Source: Desulfobulbaceae bacterium
GTDB taxonomy: Bacteria > Desulfobacterota > Desulfobulbia > Desulfobulbales > Desulfocapsaceae
Direction of reading: 5' to 3'
Assembly: GCA_011390165.1 (NCBI GenBank)
Contig: JAABSV010000003.1
Span: 62,001-126,000, forward strand
DNA length: 64,000 nt
Positions 37,827 through 47,458 of the stretch are shown here, in pieces. The notes under the pieces are model-generated. The model saw only the letters and a list, made by a program, of their open reading frames with translations, was not told the origin of the DNA and did no database searches. The position numbers and the translations under genes are program-made. How positions within the stretch are numbered: the stretch's first letter is position 1; the number at the start of each line of letters is the position of its first letter.

Positions 37827-38339
37827 TCAGGCGGCCAGTTTTCTCCTTTTCGGCAAAATATAGAAGCGGAAATAGCCCACCAGGTTGGAACTGATGAACA
37901 GGGCCTCCATCAGTACCGCCAGCGGGGAACCGGCAAGGATATTGTGGCAGAGCCAGAGGCAGGTGCCGACCAGCATCAGCTGGCGGAGCGTTTTGTCCTC
38001 CCGGCAGAAGGAGGCCATGGTTCCGAAGAGACCGCCGGCGGCGCCGAGCAGGGTGAGGATGCCGCTGTAGGTGAAAAAGGCCACCAGCAGGGTGGCCAGG
38101 AGAAAGAAGAACATCAGCAGCCTGGAGGTGGAAAAGAGGCTGGTGAGAAAGCGGCTGGCGGCCAGTAGGCCCAGCCAGGCGGCGGTCCAGTGGTCAAGAA
38201 GCATGAAATGGACGGAGATGAGCAGGCAGGAGGTGAAAAGGCAGGCGACGATGTGGCGCCGCTGTTTGAACTGGAAGGAGATGAGGTCGGTGGCGATGGC
38301 GATGCCGACGAGAATCTGCGAGAGCAGAAAGGGAGTCAT
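37827..38339 (-). CDS. YgjV-family inner-membrane protein
   Basis: A 170-residue protein with about five to six hydrophobic helices and the SFQFKQRRHIV segment typical of the YgjV/DUF family of small inner-membrane proteins. Function unknown. Its ATG overlaps the stop of the SET-domain gene by one base (TAATG), so it is translationally coupled to the upstream RimK-GNAT-SET genes. Confidence 0.75.
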   Translation of the reverse strand: MTPFLLSQILVGIAIATDLISFQFKQRRHIVACLFTSCLLISVHFMLLDHWTAAWLGLLAASRFLTSLFSTSRLLMFFFLLATLLVAFFTYSGILTLLGAAGGLFGTMASFCREDKTLRQLMLVGTCLWLCHNILAGSPLAVLMEALFISSNLVGYFRFYILPKRRKLAA

Positions 38340-38962
38340 TAAGGGCGTTCTCGGGGTGGAACCAGGAAGGGGGAGCCGTCAAGCAGACAGAGGCAGTCGG
38401 CGATGGTGCCGAGGGCTTTTTTGCCACTGGCCACCGCAGCCACCTCCTGCCAGGCCTCGGGAGAAAAAAAGGGCTGCAGTGGTTGGTCGACCTTGAGGAG
38501 GCGGGTGAAGGCCGCGGCCAGCAGCCGGTCCCACTTGCCACTGTGGCGGCGGAGGTCGTCGGGGTGGACGGTATCCCGGCCGCTCCCCTCCTCCTCTACC
38601 GGGAATGGGGCGATGATGTTGAGGGTGCCGTAGTCGTTGGTCAGTTCTTCACCGCAGGCGATATCACGGATGGCAATCTCGAAGTTGTAGGGGGTGAGGC
38701 AGCAGTTGGCGTGGAAGCTGTGGTTCATGTAGCGTTCGTTGTCCCAGCAGAAGACCAGACGGCCATGGCGGTTGCGGTAGGAGTAGGTGAGGATTGTCTC
38801 CCTGATGGCCGGGGGAAGCTGCCAGAATTGCTCCGGGGTGAACTCCCGGTCCAACTGGTCAAAGACCCAGGTGATGGTCCCCTTGCGGATGGGAGCGGTG
38901 GCGACAACACCGCGCCCCTTGCTCTCACTGATGGGGACGACCTGTGTACAGGGGATGATCAT
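38339..38962 (-). CDS. SET-domain protein
   Basis: A 207-residue protein with a complete small SET domain. KGRGVVATAPIRKGT is the N-terminal strand, RYMNHSFHANC the S-adenosylmethionine/pseudoknot motif and ELTNDYG the C-terminal motif. SET proteins are S-adenosylmethionine-dependent lysine methyltransferases. Bacterial stand-alone members are mostly uncharacterised. The start at 38962 has GGAG upstream, inside the end of the GNAT gene (38-bp overlap). Substrate may be modified by its operon partners (RimK-like ligase, acetyltransferase), an inference from context. Confidence 0.85.
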   Translation of the reverse strand: MIIPCTQVVPISESKGRGVVATAPIRKGTITWVFDQLDREFTPEQFWQLPPAIRETILTYSYRNRHGRLVFCWDNERYMNHSFHANCCLTPYNFEIAIRDIACGEELTNDYGTLNIIAPFPVEEEGSGRDTVHPDDLRRHSGKWDRLLAAAFTRLLKVDQPLQPFFSPEAWQEVAAVASGKKALGTIADCLCLLDGSPFLVPPRERP

Positions 38963-39431
38963 GGCCCGTCTCCGTTGTCAGGTTCTTGTGAAGAAGGAGG
39001 GCATGGCCGCCATCCTGGTAGTATCCGTAGCGAAAGCCATGCTGGTGGAAACCGCACTTGCGGTAGAGGGCAAGGGCGGCCAGGTTGCTGTCGGCCACCT
39101 CCAGAGTGAGCGAGGTAGAGCCGGCGCGCCGGGCGATCGCCTCGATTTCCGCCACCAGCATGCTGCCCAGGCCGGCCTGCCGCTCGGCAGGAAGGACGGC
39201 CAGGGAGTACACCCGCATCTTCCGGCTGTTCCGGCGGCTGAGCAGGATGGCATAGCCGGCGATCGTTTTCTCGCCCTGACGCCTGGCCAGCAGCACCGCC
39301 CCACGGCGGATCAGGTAGCGGAAGCTCCGCCGCGAGCAACGGTCGGTGTGGAAGAGCTGCCGTTCCAGCCGGTCCAGTTCGTTGATATCGGTCGGTTCGG
39401 CAGTGGTGAAGTGGAAGGTGGCGCCGCTCAA
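38925..39431 (-). CDS. GNAT-family N-acetyltransferase (RimI-like)
   Basis: A 168-residue acetyltransferase. VYSLAVLPAERQAGLGSMLV is the acetyl-CoA pyrophosphate-binding motif A, and LEVADSNLAALALYRKCGF is motif B, as in RimI. The best start is TTG at 39431, overlapping the TGA of the RimK-like gene as TTGA. The upstream frame to 39764 is antisense-like padding. It would transfer acetyl groups to an amine of a protein or small molecule. Coupling to the RimK-like gene suggests a shared substrate. Confidence 0.85.
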   Translation of the reverse strand: MSGATFHFTTAEPTDINELDRLERQLFHTDRCSRRSFRYLIRRGAVLLARRQGEKTIAGYAILLSRRNSRKMRVYSLAVLPAERQAGLGSMLVAEIEAIARRAGSTSLTLEVADSNLAALALYRKCGFHQHGFRYGYYQDGGHALLLHKNLTTETGHDHPLYTGRPHQ

Positions 39432-40897
39432 AGCCGCTGGCCGGTGTTCAGCCGGTTGACGATCTCCCGGAGGATGATCCGGTACAGCTCGTTGCCCATG
39501 ATCTTGTCCTCCACCCCGTGCTCGATGGAGGGGTTGTCGTTGATCTCGATGATTATCGGCTGGTCGTTGACCACCTTGATATCGACCCCGTAGAGTCCCT
39601 TGCCGATGAGCGCGGTGGCCTTCAGGGCCAGCCGCCGGACCCGTGACGGGACACTGCCCAGCGGTACGGTCTCCCAGTTGCCGCCCCGGGCATTGCCGGT
39701 TTTGCGATGCTGGATGATCTGCCAGTGCCCTTTGGCCATGAAGTATTTGCAGCTGTAGATGCATTCACCGCCAAGCACGCCGATCCGCCAGTCAAACTCG
39801 GTGGGGACGTACTCCTGCACCAGCAGGATCGAGGAGCGCTGGAAGAGATCGCTGGTGACCTGACCGTACTCCTCCTCAGAAGTGACCTTGGCCACCCCCA
39901 CCGAGAAGGAGCCATCAGGAATCTTCACCACCATGGTGCTGCCGAAACACTCACTCAGCTGCCGGTACGGGGCGGGGTTCTTCTTGAAGATCAGCTTGGA
40001 GCGGGGGCAAGGTATCTGTTCCCGGTCGAGCAGCTCTTTCAGATAGACCTTGTTGGTGCAGCGGATAATTGAGGCCGGGTCATCGATTACCACCATGTCG
40101 GCCAGGTGGGCCTTGCGGGCCAACTGGTAGGTGATATGGTGGACGGCAGTGGTCTGGCGGATGAACAGGGCGTCGAACTCCATCAACCGGGCTGAGTCGT
40201 CGGCGGTGATCAGTTCGGCGTTGATGTTCATTTTTTTCGCCTCGGAGACGAAGAGGTTGAGTGCCGAGGTGTTGCTGGGGCCGAGTTTCTCCTCCGGGTC
40301 GTAGAGAATCGCCAGATCGTAGCGGCTCGGTTTCTTGCTGCGCGGGTAGCGCCAGATCTTCCTGCTGAAACGGTCGATGGCGTTGGCAAAGAGGGTCTGC
40401 TGGTTCTCGTTCAATTCCCCCAGGCTGATGGTCCGGAAGTGGTCGACCTGGGTGAGGGCGGCGTCGCGGAAGGTGACCTTCAGCATCGGGAAAGGAAACT
40501 GGTCGAAGATGAACTTGGCCAGTCGGCGCAGCCCCTGGTTCTGGCAATCACCGAAAAAGATGTCCAGTTCGTAGGGCGGGTTGTCCATCATCGGGTTGAT
40601 GCTCAAATTCTGGCAGCTCTTTTTGACCAGTCCCTGCAGCTTCAGGGTCCGGTCGCAGTCGAGGGCATTGATCGCCTCCACCGAGGGGATGATCTTGTGT
40701 TTTCGGGCCTGAGCCAGGAGGGAGCAGTAGTACCCTTCCGAGTTGTAGCTCAGGTCGCCGCAGAGGTTGATAACCAGCAGCTTGCTGCTGCTCAGCGCCT
40801 GGTTGTAGAGGTAGGCATCGGCGGTGATGATGCTGTCGGTGTCGTAGTAGGGTTTCCAGTCGGAAAGGGTGTCGAGAACGATCAGAGTGGTGTTCAT
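39428..40897 (-). CDS. RimK-like ATP-grasp ligase with N-terminal RLAN-type domain
   Basis: A 489-residue protein. The C-terminal half is an ATP-grasp domain of the RimK type, with VVKIPDGSFSVGV, LVQEYVPTEFDWRIGVLGGE and VVNDQPIIIEINDNPSIEHG as nucleotide and Mg2+ motifs. The first ~200 residues match the helical domain often found before RimK-like enzymes (RLAN). ATP-grasp ligases of this type add amino acids to proteins, peptides or small molecules. It heads a four-gene coupled set with GNAT, SET and YgjV. There is no clear ribosome site. Citrate synthase lies 87 nt upstream on the same strand. Confidence 0.85.
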   Translation of the reverse strand: MNTTLIVLDTLSDWKPYYDTDSIITADAYLYNQALSSSKLLVINLCGDLSYNSEGYYCSLLAQARKHKIIPSVEAINALDCDRTLKLQGLVKKSCQNLSINPMMDNPPYELDIFFGDCQNQGLRRLAKFIFDQFPFPMLKVTFRDAALTQVDHFRTISLGELNENQQTLFANAIDRFSRKIWRYPRSKKPSRYDLAILYDPEEKLGPSNTSALNLFVSEAKKMNINAELITADDSARLMEFDALFIRQTTAVHHITYQLARKAHLADMVVIDDPASIIRCTNKVYLKELLDREQIPCPRSKLIFKKNPAPYRQLSECFGSTMVVKIPDGSFSVGVAKVTSEEEYGQVTSDLFQRSSILLVQEYVPTEFDWRIGVLGGECIYSCKYFMAKGHWQIIQHRKTGNARGGNWETVPLGSVPSRVRRLALKATALIGKGLYGVDIKVVNDQPIIIEINDNPSIEHGVEDKIMGNELYRIILREIVNRLNTGQRL

Positions 40898-40984
40898 GGT
40901 GATCCCGGAGGGGGTGCCGAGGAGAAAGGGTTAAAGGTGGCCGGCTGCCCGGCGGCGGGCGGCCTCGGCAGTCTTTTCCAGGGG

Positions 40985-42169
40985 TCAGCCCCGGGAACGC
41001 TCCCTGATCGGGATGTAAGCATACGATGCCGGCCCGATGTACTCGGCACGGGGGCGGATCAGCCGGTTTTTGCTCCACTGTTCGAGGATATGCGAGGTCC
41101 AGCCGACGGTTCTGCTGATCGCGAAGACCGGGGTGAAAAGTTCCTTCGGCAGACCGATGGCAGTATACAGGGAAGCGGTGTAGAGATCAACATTTGCGAA
41201 GACCTTGGTCTGTTCGACAACGATTTTGTCAATCTCGCAGGTAATGTCGAAATACCTGCTGTCGCCATGCAGCGCAGAAAGCTCCCGGGCATAGGCGCGC
41301 AGGGGATCCACCCGTGGATCCTCACAGCGGTAGACCCGGTGGCCGAAGCCGGGGATCTTCTCGCCGGCGGCCAGTTTTTTCTCGATCACCGCCCTGGCCC
41401 GGGCCGGTTCGCCGATCTCCTCCAGCAGCAGCATCACCTCGGTATTGGCGCCGCCGTGCAGGGGCCCCTTGAGGGTGCCGATGGCGGAGGTGACCGCCGA
41501 GTAGATATCGGCCATGGTCGAGGCGGTGACCCGGGCGGAGAAGGTGGAGGCGTTCAGTTCGTGGTCGGCGTGGAGGACAAGGGCGGCATCAAAGGCCCGT
41601 TCCACCAGTGGTTCCGGTTCCCGGCCGAAAAGGGTGTAGAGGAAGTTGAAGGCGATACTGCGGCCGGGGATCGGCCTGATCGGCTCCTCACCCTCGCGCA
41701 GCCGCTGGTGTGCCGAGATGAGCAGGGGGATCCGTTCGGTGAGACGCTGGGCCTTGCGCAGGCTGGCGTCCAGGCCGGTGTTGCCGCTGTCCGGGTCCCA
41801 GTGGCCGAGCGAGGAGACGGCGGTGCGGATCACCTCCATGGGGGTGGCGGCCTTGGGGAACATCCGCAGGATCATGGTCGTCTCCATGGGCAGGGCCATG
41901 GAGCCGGTGAAGCCGGCGAGAAAGGCCTTGAACTCGGTGGGCCGGGGCAGGGCGCCGTACCAGAGGAGGTAGGCCACCTCTTCAAAGGTCGACTGGCGGG
42001 CCAGCTCGATGGCGTCATAGCCACGATAAAGCAGACGACCCTCTTTACCGTCGATGCAGCAGATCTCCGATTCGCAGATGGTGATATCGGCCAGGCCGAG
42101 GCCCAGGTTGTGGCCTTGGCCCTGAGCCGAGCCGATTTGGCCTGGCGGGTTGTCCGGTGGCGCGCTCAT
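40985..42169 (-). CDS. gltA: Citrate synthase
   Basis: A 394-residue citrate synthase of the short bacterial/archaeal type. LHADHELNASTF, LHGGANTEVM and GFGHRVYR contain the catalytic histidines, and the late RPRAEYIG segment is present. It condenses acetyl-CoA and oxaloacetate. With Kor and beta-oxidation genes in the same window it suggests oxidation of acetyl-CoA through the TCA cycle. A methylcitrate activity cannot be excluded. The ATG at 42169 follows GAGGAGAG. Confidence 0.92.
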   Translation of the reverse strand: MSAPPDNPPGQIGSAQGQGHNLGLGLADITICESEICCIDGKEGRLLYRGYDAIELARQSTFEEVAYLLWYGALPRPTEFKAFLAGFTGSMALPMETTMILRMFPKAATPMEVIRTAVSSLGHWDPDSGNTGLDASLRKAQRLTERIPLLISAHQRLREGEEPIRPIPGRSIAFNFLYTLFGREPEPLVERAFDAALVLHADHELNASTFSARVTASTMADIYSAVTSAIGTLKGPLHGGANTEVMLLLEEIGEPARARAVIEKKLAAGEKIPGFGHRVYRCEDPRVDPLRAYARELSALHGDSRYFDITCEIDKIVVEQTKVFANVDLYTASLYTAIGLPKELFTPVFAISRTVGWTSHILEQWSKNRLIRPRAEYIGPASYAYIPIRERSRG

Positions 42170-42218
42170 AGTAGTCTCTCCTCGGAAAGGGTGGGGGAAA
42201 AGGATTGCCCTGCCCGGT

Positions 42219-43109
42219 TCAGCGGCGGGGTGTTCCCGTCTGGCCGGGGCCGGTCTCTGTCAGCTGCACCAGCTCGCACAGGTGGTCGCGGGTCTCCAGC
42301 AGCAGCAGGCGTTGGTGCAGGGCCGCCGGCCGGCAAAGGAGAAGGCTGACCACCTCGGCGCATTCCACTGCCGCCAGCTGCCAGGCGGTGAAGGGCAGGG
42401 TACCGAAGGATGCCTCGCTGCCCCTGGTTGGTGCCGCTTCCGGGGCGCCATAGATCCGGCGCAGGCCATCGTCGCCCGGCAGCACCACCGTCGCCTGGCC
42501 GCTGGTGCCGCCGATCGCCGCCGAGACCAGGGGGATTTTCCGGCGGCCACAGGCCTCTTCAAGGGTGAAGCGTCCAGGAATGTTGTCGAGGCAGTCGACG
42601 GCCAGGCTGCAGCCGTCGAGAATCTCCTCGCCGTTGTCGGCGGTGAGGAACTGCGGGACGATCCGGCAGACCACTGCCGGGTTGATCTCCGCCACCCGCT
42701 GTCCGGCAATCTCCGCCTTGGCCAGGCCGAGTACCGCCGGGCTGCTGAGCAGCTGTCGGTTCAGGTTGCTCTCATCAAAGCAGTCGCCATCAACCAGGGT
42801 GAGCCGGCCGACCCCGATCCTGGCGAGAATTTCCATCACTGTCCCCCCCAACCCACCTAGACCGATCACCGCCACCCGGGCCTGAAGGAGACGGAGCTGG
42901 TCGGCGTTGCCCAGGGTCTTCTGGTTGCGGCTGTACCGCTCGGGGATGATCTCCTCGCCGAGGGCGGCACGCTCCACCTCGCCCAGTGCCACAGCGGAGA
43001 GCCTGGCGATCCGGGTGGCGTCCTCCAGGAGCAGGGCGCGGTAGGCCGTCCCGTCGGGGCGCTGGCGCTCCCTGGCGGCGGCATGCAGTTGCTCGGCCAA
43101 GCTGCTCAT
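42219..43109 (-). CDS. HesA/ThiF/MoeB-family E1-like adenylyltransferase
   Basis: A 296-residue E1-like protein. IPERYSRNQ at the N-terminus, the nucleotide-binding GLGGLGGTV and DGDCFDESNLNRQ match ThiF/MoeB/HesA. The CxxC zinc pairs of MoeB are not seen. Such enzymes adenylate a C-terminus of a sulfur carrier or peptide. It overlaps the ferritin-like gene by ATGA, so the two are co-translated. Target unknown; no ThiS/MoaD-like gene is in the window. Confidence 0.82.
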   Translation of the reverse strand: MSSLAEQLHAAARERQRPDGTAYRALLLEDATRIARLSAVALGEVERAALGEEIIPERYSRNQKTLGNADQLRLLQARVAVIGLGGLGGTVMEILARIGVGRLTLVDGDCFDESNLNRQLLSSPAVLGLAKAEIAGQRVAEINPAVVCRIVPQFLTADNGEEILDGCSLAVDCLDNIPGRFTLEEACGRRKIPLVSAAIGGTSGQATVVLPGDDGLRRIYGAPEAAPTRGSEASFGTLPFTAWQLAAVECAEVVSLLLCRPAALHQRLLLLETRDHLCELVQLTETGPGQTGTPRR

Positions 43110-43588
43110 TGGCGGCTGCCGGCGGCAGAGTGGAGCAGCTGTTGCAGCAGTTCCAGATGGCGGCGTTCCTCGGCGATGATCTCCCGCAGGCGGGAGATGG
43201 CATCCTCCTCCTCCAGCAGGGCGAGGAGAAACTCATAGAAGAGAATGGTCTCCTGTTCAAATCTGCCGGCGCTGGTCAGGACGGCATCAATGTCCGGGGC
43301 CGTCTCCAGAGCCTCGCGGTCATGGAGGAAGTCGCTGCCGGATTTGAGGATATCCCTGAGCAGCGAGCGGCCCATATCCTCCACCTCCCGGTCGGCGGCG
43401 GAGAGTGTCCGCCGGGTTTTCGGCAGGCCGGCAAACCACTGCCGGTGGCGCTCCTCTTCTTCGGCCATCCAGCGCAGCAGGGAGGCCGTTTCCGGATCAG
43501 CCACCACCTCGCTGGCTTTGCTATAGGTGGCGGCACCATTCTGTTCAATCTGGATGGCGATATCGTGGAGATCGTCGATGGTAAACAT
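43106..43588 (-). CDS. Ferritin-like/rubrerythrin-domain protein
   Basis: A 160-residue four-helix protein. EQNGAATYSKAS, EEEERHRQWF, FEQETILFYEFL and EERRHLELL are the ExxH-type carboxylate/histidine ligands of a di-iron ferritin-like domain. There is no rubredoxin cysteine domain. It may act in iron or peroxide handling. The ATG at 43588 has GAGAAGGG upstream; the longer frame to 43624 is less likely. It is coupled to the E1-like gene. Confidence 0.82.
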   Translation of the reverse strand: MFTIDDLHDIAIQIEQNGAATYSKASEVVADPETASLLRWMAEEEERHRQWFAGLPKTRRTLSAADREVEDMGRSLLRDILKSGSDFLHDREALETAPDIDAVLTSAGRFEQETILFYEFLLALLEEEDAISRLREIIAEERRHLELLQQLLHSAAGSRQ

Positions 43589-43727
43589 CCCTTCTCTCTT
43601 TTTCGAGTTTTTTGGGCCCGGCACCTTCCCTGTCCGGTTATATCCCTCTATTTTTCATATTCCGTCGTCCTCTTATGGCACTGCCGGAGAACTCCAACTG
43701 CCTGCCTTGAATGGCTGGCAGATGGTT

Positions 43728-43760
43728 GCATTTGTCTGGCATTTGTCTGGCATTTGACCG
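43728..43760. repeat. Three tandem 11-bp repeats
   Basis: GCATTTGTCTG twice and GCATTTGACCG once, without gaps. About 10 bp downstream a 12-bp word GGCAAACGCATG occurs twice (43771-43782, 43793-43804). This lies in the 275-bp gap between the nitroreductase and the ferritin-like gene. It is the second 11-bp array in the window. Confidence 0.65.
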
Positions 43761-43863
43761 GCAGCTGGCTGGCAAACGCATGGCTGAAGGATGGCAAACG
43801 CATGACGGGCCGCTGGTCCCCTACCCCGCTGGTGCACTACCCACTACCCTCTGGAAGCCGGGG

Positions 43864-44529
43864 TCACAGGAAGAAGCGGGTGAAACTCTCCACCTCCTCG
43901 CGCGGGGTCCGGTAGGCGTTAACCGGCGCCGCAGGATCCTCGTAGCCGAGGGCCATGCCGCAGAGCAGGACGGTTGACTCGTCGTAGCCGAGTTGCCCCT
44001 TTATCACCTCCGGAAACTGCCCCAGTGCCGCCTGGGCGCAGGTGGCCAGCCCTTCGGCGTGGGCGGCAAGCATCAGCGACTGGAGAAACATCCCGCAGTC
44101 GAGGAAGGAACCCTTCTCCATCCGAGCATCCATAAAGAAGAAAAGCACCACCGGCGCATCGAAGGCACGGTAGTTGGCGACCCACTGTGCCTCCCTCGCT
44201 ACCTGGTCGTGCCGGGCGATGCCCAGCGCCTCGTAGAGTTGGATGCCGCAGCTAAAGCGCCTCTTTTTCGGGGCCGGCGGCCACTGTTGCGGATAGTAGT
44301 GGTACTCCATCTCTCCCACTCCCCGTTCGGCAAAGGCCTTTTCCAGGGCCTGGCAGAGCTGGCGTTTTTTGTCGCCGCCGACCACCGCCACCTGCCAGGG
44401 CTGGGCGTTGGCGCCGGACGGGGCATTGCCGGCGGCATCCAGAATGCGGACGATCTGCTCCCGGCTTACCGGTTGGTCGAGATAGGCGCGGGTCGATTTG
44501 CGACCGGCAAGGGCGTCAAACAGCTTCAT
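43864..44529 (-). CDS. Nitroreductase-family flavoprotein
   Basis: A 221-residue FMN-dependent oxidoreductase. RKSTRAYLDQPV and GNAPSGANAQPWQ are the FMN-binding N-terminal segments, and MALGYEDP is near the C-terminus. Substrates of this family range from nitroaromatics to flavins and cannot be read here. The ATG at 44529 follows AGGAG. It lies next to MITE-like copy 4. Confidence 0.85.
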   Translation of the reverse strand: MKLFDALAGRKSTRAYLDQPVSREQIVRILDAAGNAPSGANAQPWQVAVVGGDKKRQLCQALEKAFAERGVGEMEYHYYPQQWPPAPKKRRFSCGIQLYEALGIARHDQVAREAQWVANYRAFDAPVVLFFFMDARMEKGSFLDCGMFLQSLMLAAHAEGLATCAQAALGQFPEVIKGQLGYDESTVLLCGMALGYEDPAAPVNAYRTPREEVESFTRFFL

Positions 44530-44685
44530 CGTTCTCCTGAGGGCCATCCTTGTTTATGACTTGCACCCAGCAGGGGTATGCTTGTCCATTGGTGAACCGT
44601 TACATATCCCAGTTCTGCACTCTCTTAGGTGCATAGCACTGAACGACCACCTCCATTGTACCCTCCATGCGGCGAAGTCTCAACA

Positions 44686-44828
44686 GGCCACCTTGAAAAA
44701 TGGTATTTCCGCCCAATCTCTGCCTTGAAGGAAAACAATTTGTCCTTGGTATATCAAATATCTGCTCACGAAAAATTGTTTTTCTTCGCCTTGGTCTTGA
44801 ACGGAAATTGGAATTTTTCAAGGCAGCC
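44686..44828 (+). mobile_element. MITE-like element, copy 4
   Basis: A 143-bp copy with ends GGCCACCTTGAAAAAT and the inverse of GGCTGCCTTGAAAAAT, in the same orientation as copy 1. The flanks are AACA and GACA, a 4-bp duplication with one mismatch, suggesting an older insertion. It lies 190 bp before lon. Confidence 0.82.
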
Positions 44829-44973
44829 GACAGACAAAGCAACGGTCTGCCCGATCAGTCTGGCCGCTGTTGCCTGTCGATAGGTCGGGCAAATTGTCCA
44901 TGACAACTTTCAGTCACGGGCAGAGTGCTTATCTTTGCCGATGTTGGCTAGATTCCATTTTTGCAACCCACTG

Positions 44974-44995
44974 TACAGGGAGACTGTTCCCTGTA
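44974..44995. promoter_or_regulatory. Inverted repeat in the lon leader
   Basis: TACAGGGA (44974-44981) and TCCCTGTA (44988-44995) are a perfect 8-bp inverted repeat with a 6-bp spacer, 24 bp before the lon start codon, followed by an A-run. It is either an operator or an mRNA hairpin near the ribosome site. Confidence 0.55.
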
Positions 44996-45018
44996 AAAAA
45001 TGATGAAGGAGGCTTGGC

Positions 45019-47457
45019 ATGACTGAGGAACCAACTGTATTGACTCCCGACGGGATCGAATCGCCGGAAGAGGAGAAGGGGTCGGCGTCCACTACCTCTC
45101 TGGTGGTGGCCAAGGATCTGCTCCCGGAAAAACTGGTGATCATCCCCCTCCACGATCGGCCGATGTTCCCGAAAATGATGGGGCCGATCATTATTGATGA
45201 CAGCACCCTGCAGCAGGAGGTGATGCGGCATGTCAACCAGAACACCCCTCTCTATTTCGGGCTGATTCTGACTCGCCCGAAAGAGGATGGCATGCCCCAT
45301 GCTGCCAAGGATGCCGACGATTTTTTCCGTGTCGGGGTGGTGGTCCGGGTGGTGCAGGTCTCCCCATATAAACCAGGAGAGCCGCTACAGGTGCTGGTTC
45401 AGGCTCTAGAGCGGTTCAATGTCGTCGCCCTGCGGAAAAAGGATACCCTGTTCGTCGCAGAGGTCAACTACTGGTTCGAGACCATCCAGGCAAACACCGA
45501 GGAGTTGAAGGCCTACTCGGTGGCGATCATCGACTGCATCAAGGAACTGGTGAACATGAACCCGCTGTTCAAGGAGGGACTCTCCCTGCTGATCGAGCGG
45601 ATCAACCTCAGCGACCCCGGATCGCTGGCCGATTTCGCCGCCTCGATGACCACCTCCTCCGGTGCCGAAATCCAGAAGATCCTCGAGACCGGTGAGGTGC
45701 GTGAGCGGCTGGAGTCGGTGCTCATTCTGCTGAAGAACGAGGTGGAGATATCCCGGCTGAAGGCGAAGATCTCCAAGCGCATCGAAGAGCAGCTCTCCAA
45801 ACAGCAGCGTGAGTTTTTTCTCAAGCAGCAGTTGCAGGAGATCAAAAAAGAGCTCGGTCTGGCCAAGGACGACACCCAGAGCGAGATCGAAAAATACCAG
45901 AAGCGCCTGGAAAAACTGGTTCTCTCTGACGAGGCCAGGGAGAGGGTGCGCGAGGAGATTGAAAAGCTGAAGCTGCTCGGCTCCTCCTCGCCGGAGTTCA
46001 ACGTCACCCGTACCTATCTCGACTGGCTGACCATTCTCCCCTGGGGGGTCTACTCCAAGGACAGCTATAACCGTACAAAAGCGTCAAGGATCCTCGACCG
46101 GGACCACTTTGGTCTGGAGGATGTCAAGGACCGGATTCTCGAACTGATCTCGGTGGGGGTGATCAAGGGGGATCTCTCCGGCACCATCCTTCTGCTCCAG
46201 GGTCCCCCCGGGGTGGGGAAGACCTCCATCGGTCGATCGGTGGCCACCAGTCTTGGCCGGGAGTTTTTCCGCTTCTCCTTGGGGGGGATGCGTGACGAGG
46301 CGGAGATCAAGGGGCACCGTCGCACCTATATCGGCGCGATGCCGGGCAAGTTCATCCAGGCGATCAAGACCTGCAAGACCGCCAACCCGGTGATCATGCT
46401 CGATGAGGTCGACAAGATAGGTGCCAGTTTCCACGGCGACCCGGCCTCGGCCCTCCTCGAGGTGCTCGATCCGGAGCAGAACCGTGACTTTCTTGACCAT
46501 TACCTTGATGTCCGCTTCGACCTGTCGAAGATCTTCTTCATCTGCACCGCCAACCAGCTCGATACCATCCCGGCGCCGCTGATGGACCGGATGGAGGTGA
46601 TCCAGCTGCCCGGCTATATCCTCGAGGAGAAGGTGCAGATCGCCCGCCGCCACCTGATCCCCAAACAGCTGAAAGAGCACGGCCTGACCGCCAAACAGGT
46701 GACCATCCCGCAGGGGATCATCGCCGCCATCGTCGACGGCTATGCCCGGGAGGCGGGGGTACGCGGTCTGGAAAACTGCATCAAGAAGATTCTCCGCAAG
46801 ACGGTGAGCAAGATCATCGACAATCCGGAGCAGAATGTGCGGATCCACAAGGAAGAACTGCGCGACCTACTCGGCAAGCGCTACTTTTCCGAGGACAACG
46901 CCTTCAAAAAACCGCGGATCGGGGTGGTGACTGGACTTGCCTACACCAGCCTCGGTGGGGCAACCCTGCATATCGAGGCGATCCCCATCCCCACCGGCCA
47001 ACCCGGCTTCAAACAGACCGGCCAACTCGGGCAGGTGATGGTGGAGTCGTCGGAGATCGCCTACAGCTACGTCCGCTCCCTGATGCAGGGCAACCACGAG
47101 GGGGCTGAGTTCTTCCAGAAAAACCTGATCCACCTGCATGTCCCAGCCGGGGCGACTCCCAAGGATGGCCCCTCGGCGGGTATCACCATGGCCTGCGCCC
47201 TCTACTCACTGGTGGCCGGCAAGGCGATTCAGGGAAGCTTGGCGATGACCGGGGAACTCACCTTAAGTGGTCTGGTGATGCCCATCGGCGGGGTGAAGGA
47301 GAAGATGATCGCCTCGAAACGGGCCAAGGTCCAGGAGGTGATTCTCCCCAAAGGCAACCAGGAGGACTTTGAGATGCTGCCGGAACATGTGCGCAGTGGT
47401 CTGACCGCCCATTTCGTCGCCACCTTCGACGAGGTGCGGCGGATCTGCTTCAAATAG
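45019..47457 (+). CDS. lon: ATP-dependent protease Lon
   Basis: An 812-residue LonA protease. The N-terminal substrate-binding domain is followed by coiled coil, the AAA+ Walker A GPPGVGKT, and a C-terminal protease domain. Catalytic Ser719 is in [10 protein letters not shown] and Lys762 in GGVKEK, 43 residues apart as in E. coli Lon. It degrades misfolded and regulatory proteins in the cytoplasm. AAGGAGG precedes the ATG. An inverted repeat lies in the leader. Two Hsp20 genes lie 16 kb away. Confidence 0.96.
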   Translation: MTEEPTVLTPDGIESPEEEKGSASTTSLVVAKDLLPEKLVIIPLHDRPMFPKMMGPIIIDDSTLQQEVMRHVNQNTPLYFGLILTRPKEDGMPHAAKDADDFFRVGVVVRVVQVSPYKPGEPLQVLVQALERFNVVALRKKDTLFVAEVNYWFETIQANTEELKAYSVAIIDCIKELVNMNPLFKEGLSLLIERINLSDPGSLADFAASMTTSSGAEIQKILETGEVRERLESVLILLKNEVEISRLKAKISKRIEEQLSKQQREFFLKQQLQEIKKELGLAKDDTQSEIEKYQKRLEKLVLSDEARERVREEIEKLKLLGSSSPEFNVTRTYLDWLTILPWGVYSKDSYNRTKASRILDRDHFGLEDVKDRILELISVGVIKGDLSGTILLLQGPPGVGKTSIGRSVATSLGREFFRFSLGGMRDEAEIKGHRRTYIGAMPGKFIQAIKTCKTANPVIMLDEVDKIGASFHGDPASALLEVLDPEQNRDFLDHYLDVRFDLSKIFFICTANQLDTIPAPLMDRMEVIQLPGYILEEKVQIARRHLIPKQLKEHGLTAKQVTIPQGIIAAIVDGYAREAGVRGLENCIKKILRKTVSKIIDNPEQNVRIHKEELRDLLGKRYFSEDNAFKKPRIGVVTGLAYTSLGGATLHIEAIPIPTGQPGFKQTGQLGQVMVESSEIAYSYVRSLMQGNHEGAEFFQKNLIHLHVPAGATPKDGPSAGITMACALYSLVAGKAIQGSLAMTGELTLSGLVMPIGGVKEKMIASKRAKVQEVILPKGNQEDFEMLPEHVRSGLTAHFVATFDEVRRICFK

Positions 47458-47458
47458 C

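Noticed and set aside
39432-39764. Upstream extension of the GNAT reading frame
   Set aside because: It overlaps the RimK-like ATP-grasp motifs in another frame; the GNAT fold begins at the TTG at 39431.
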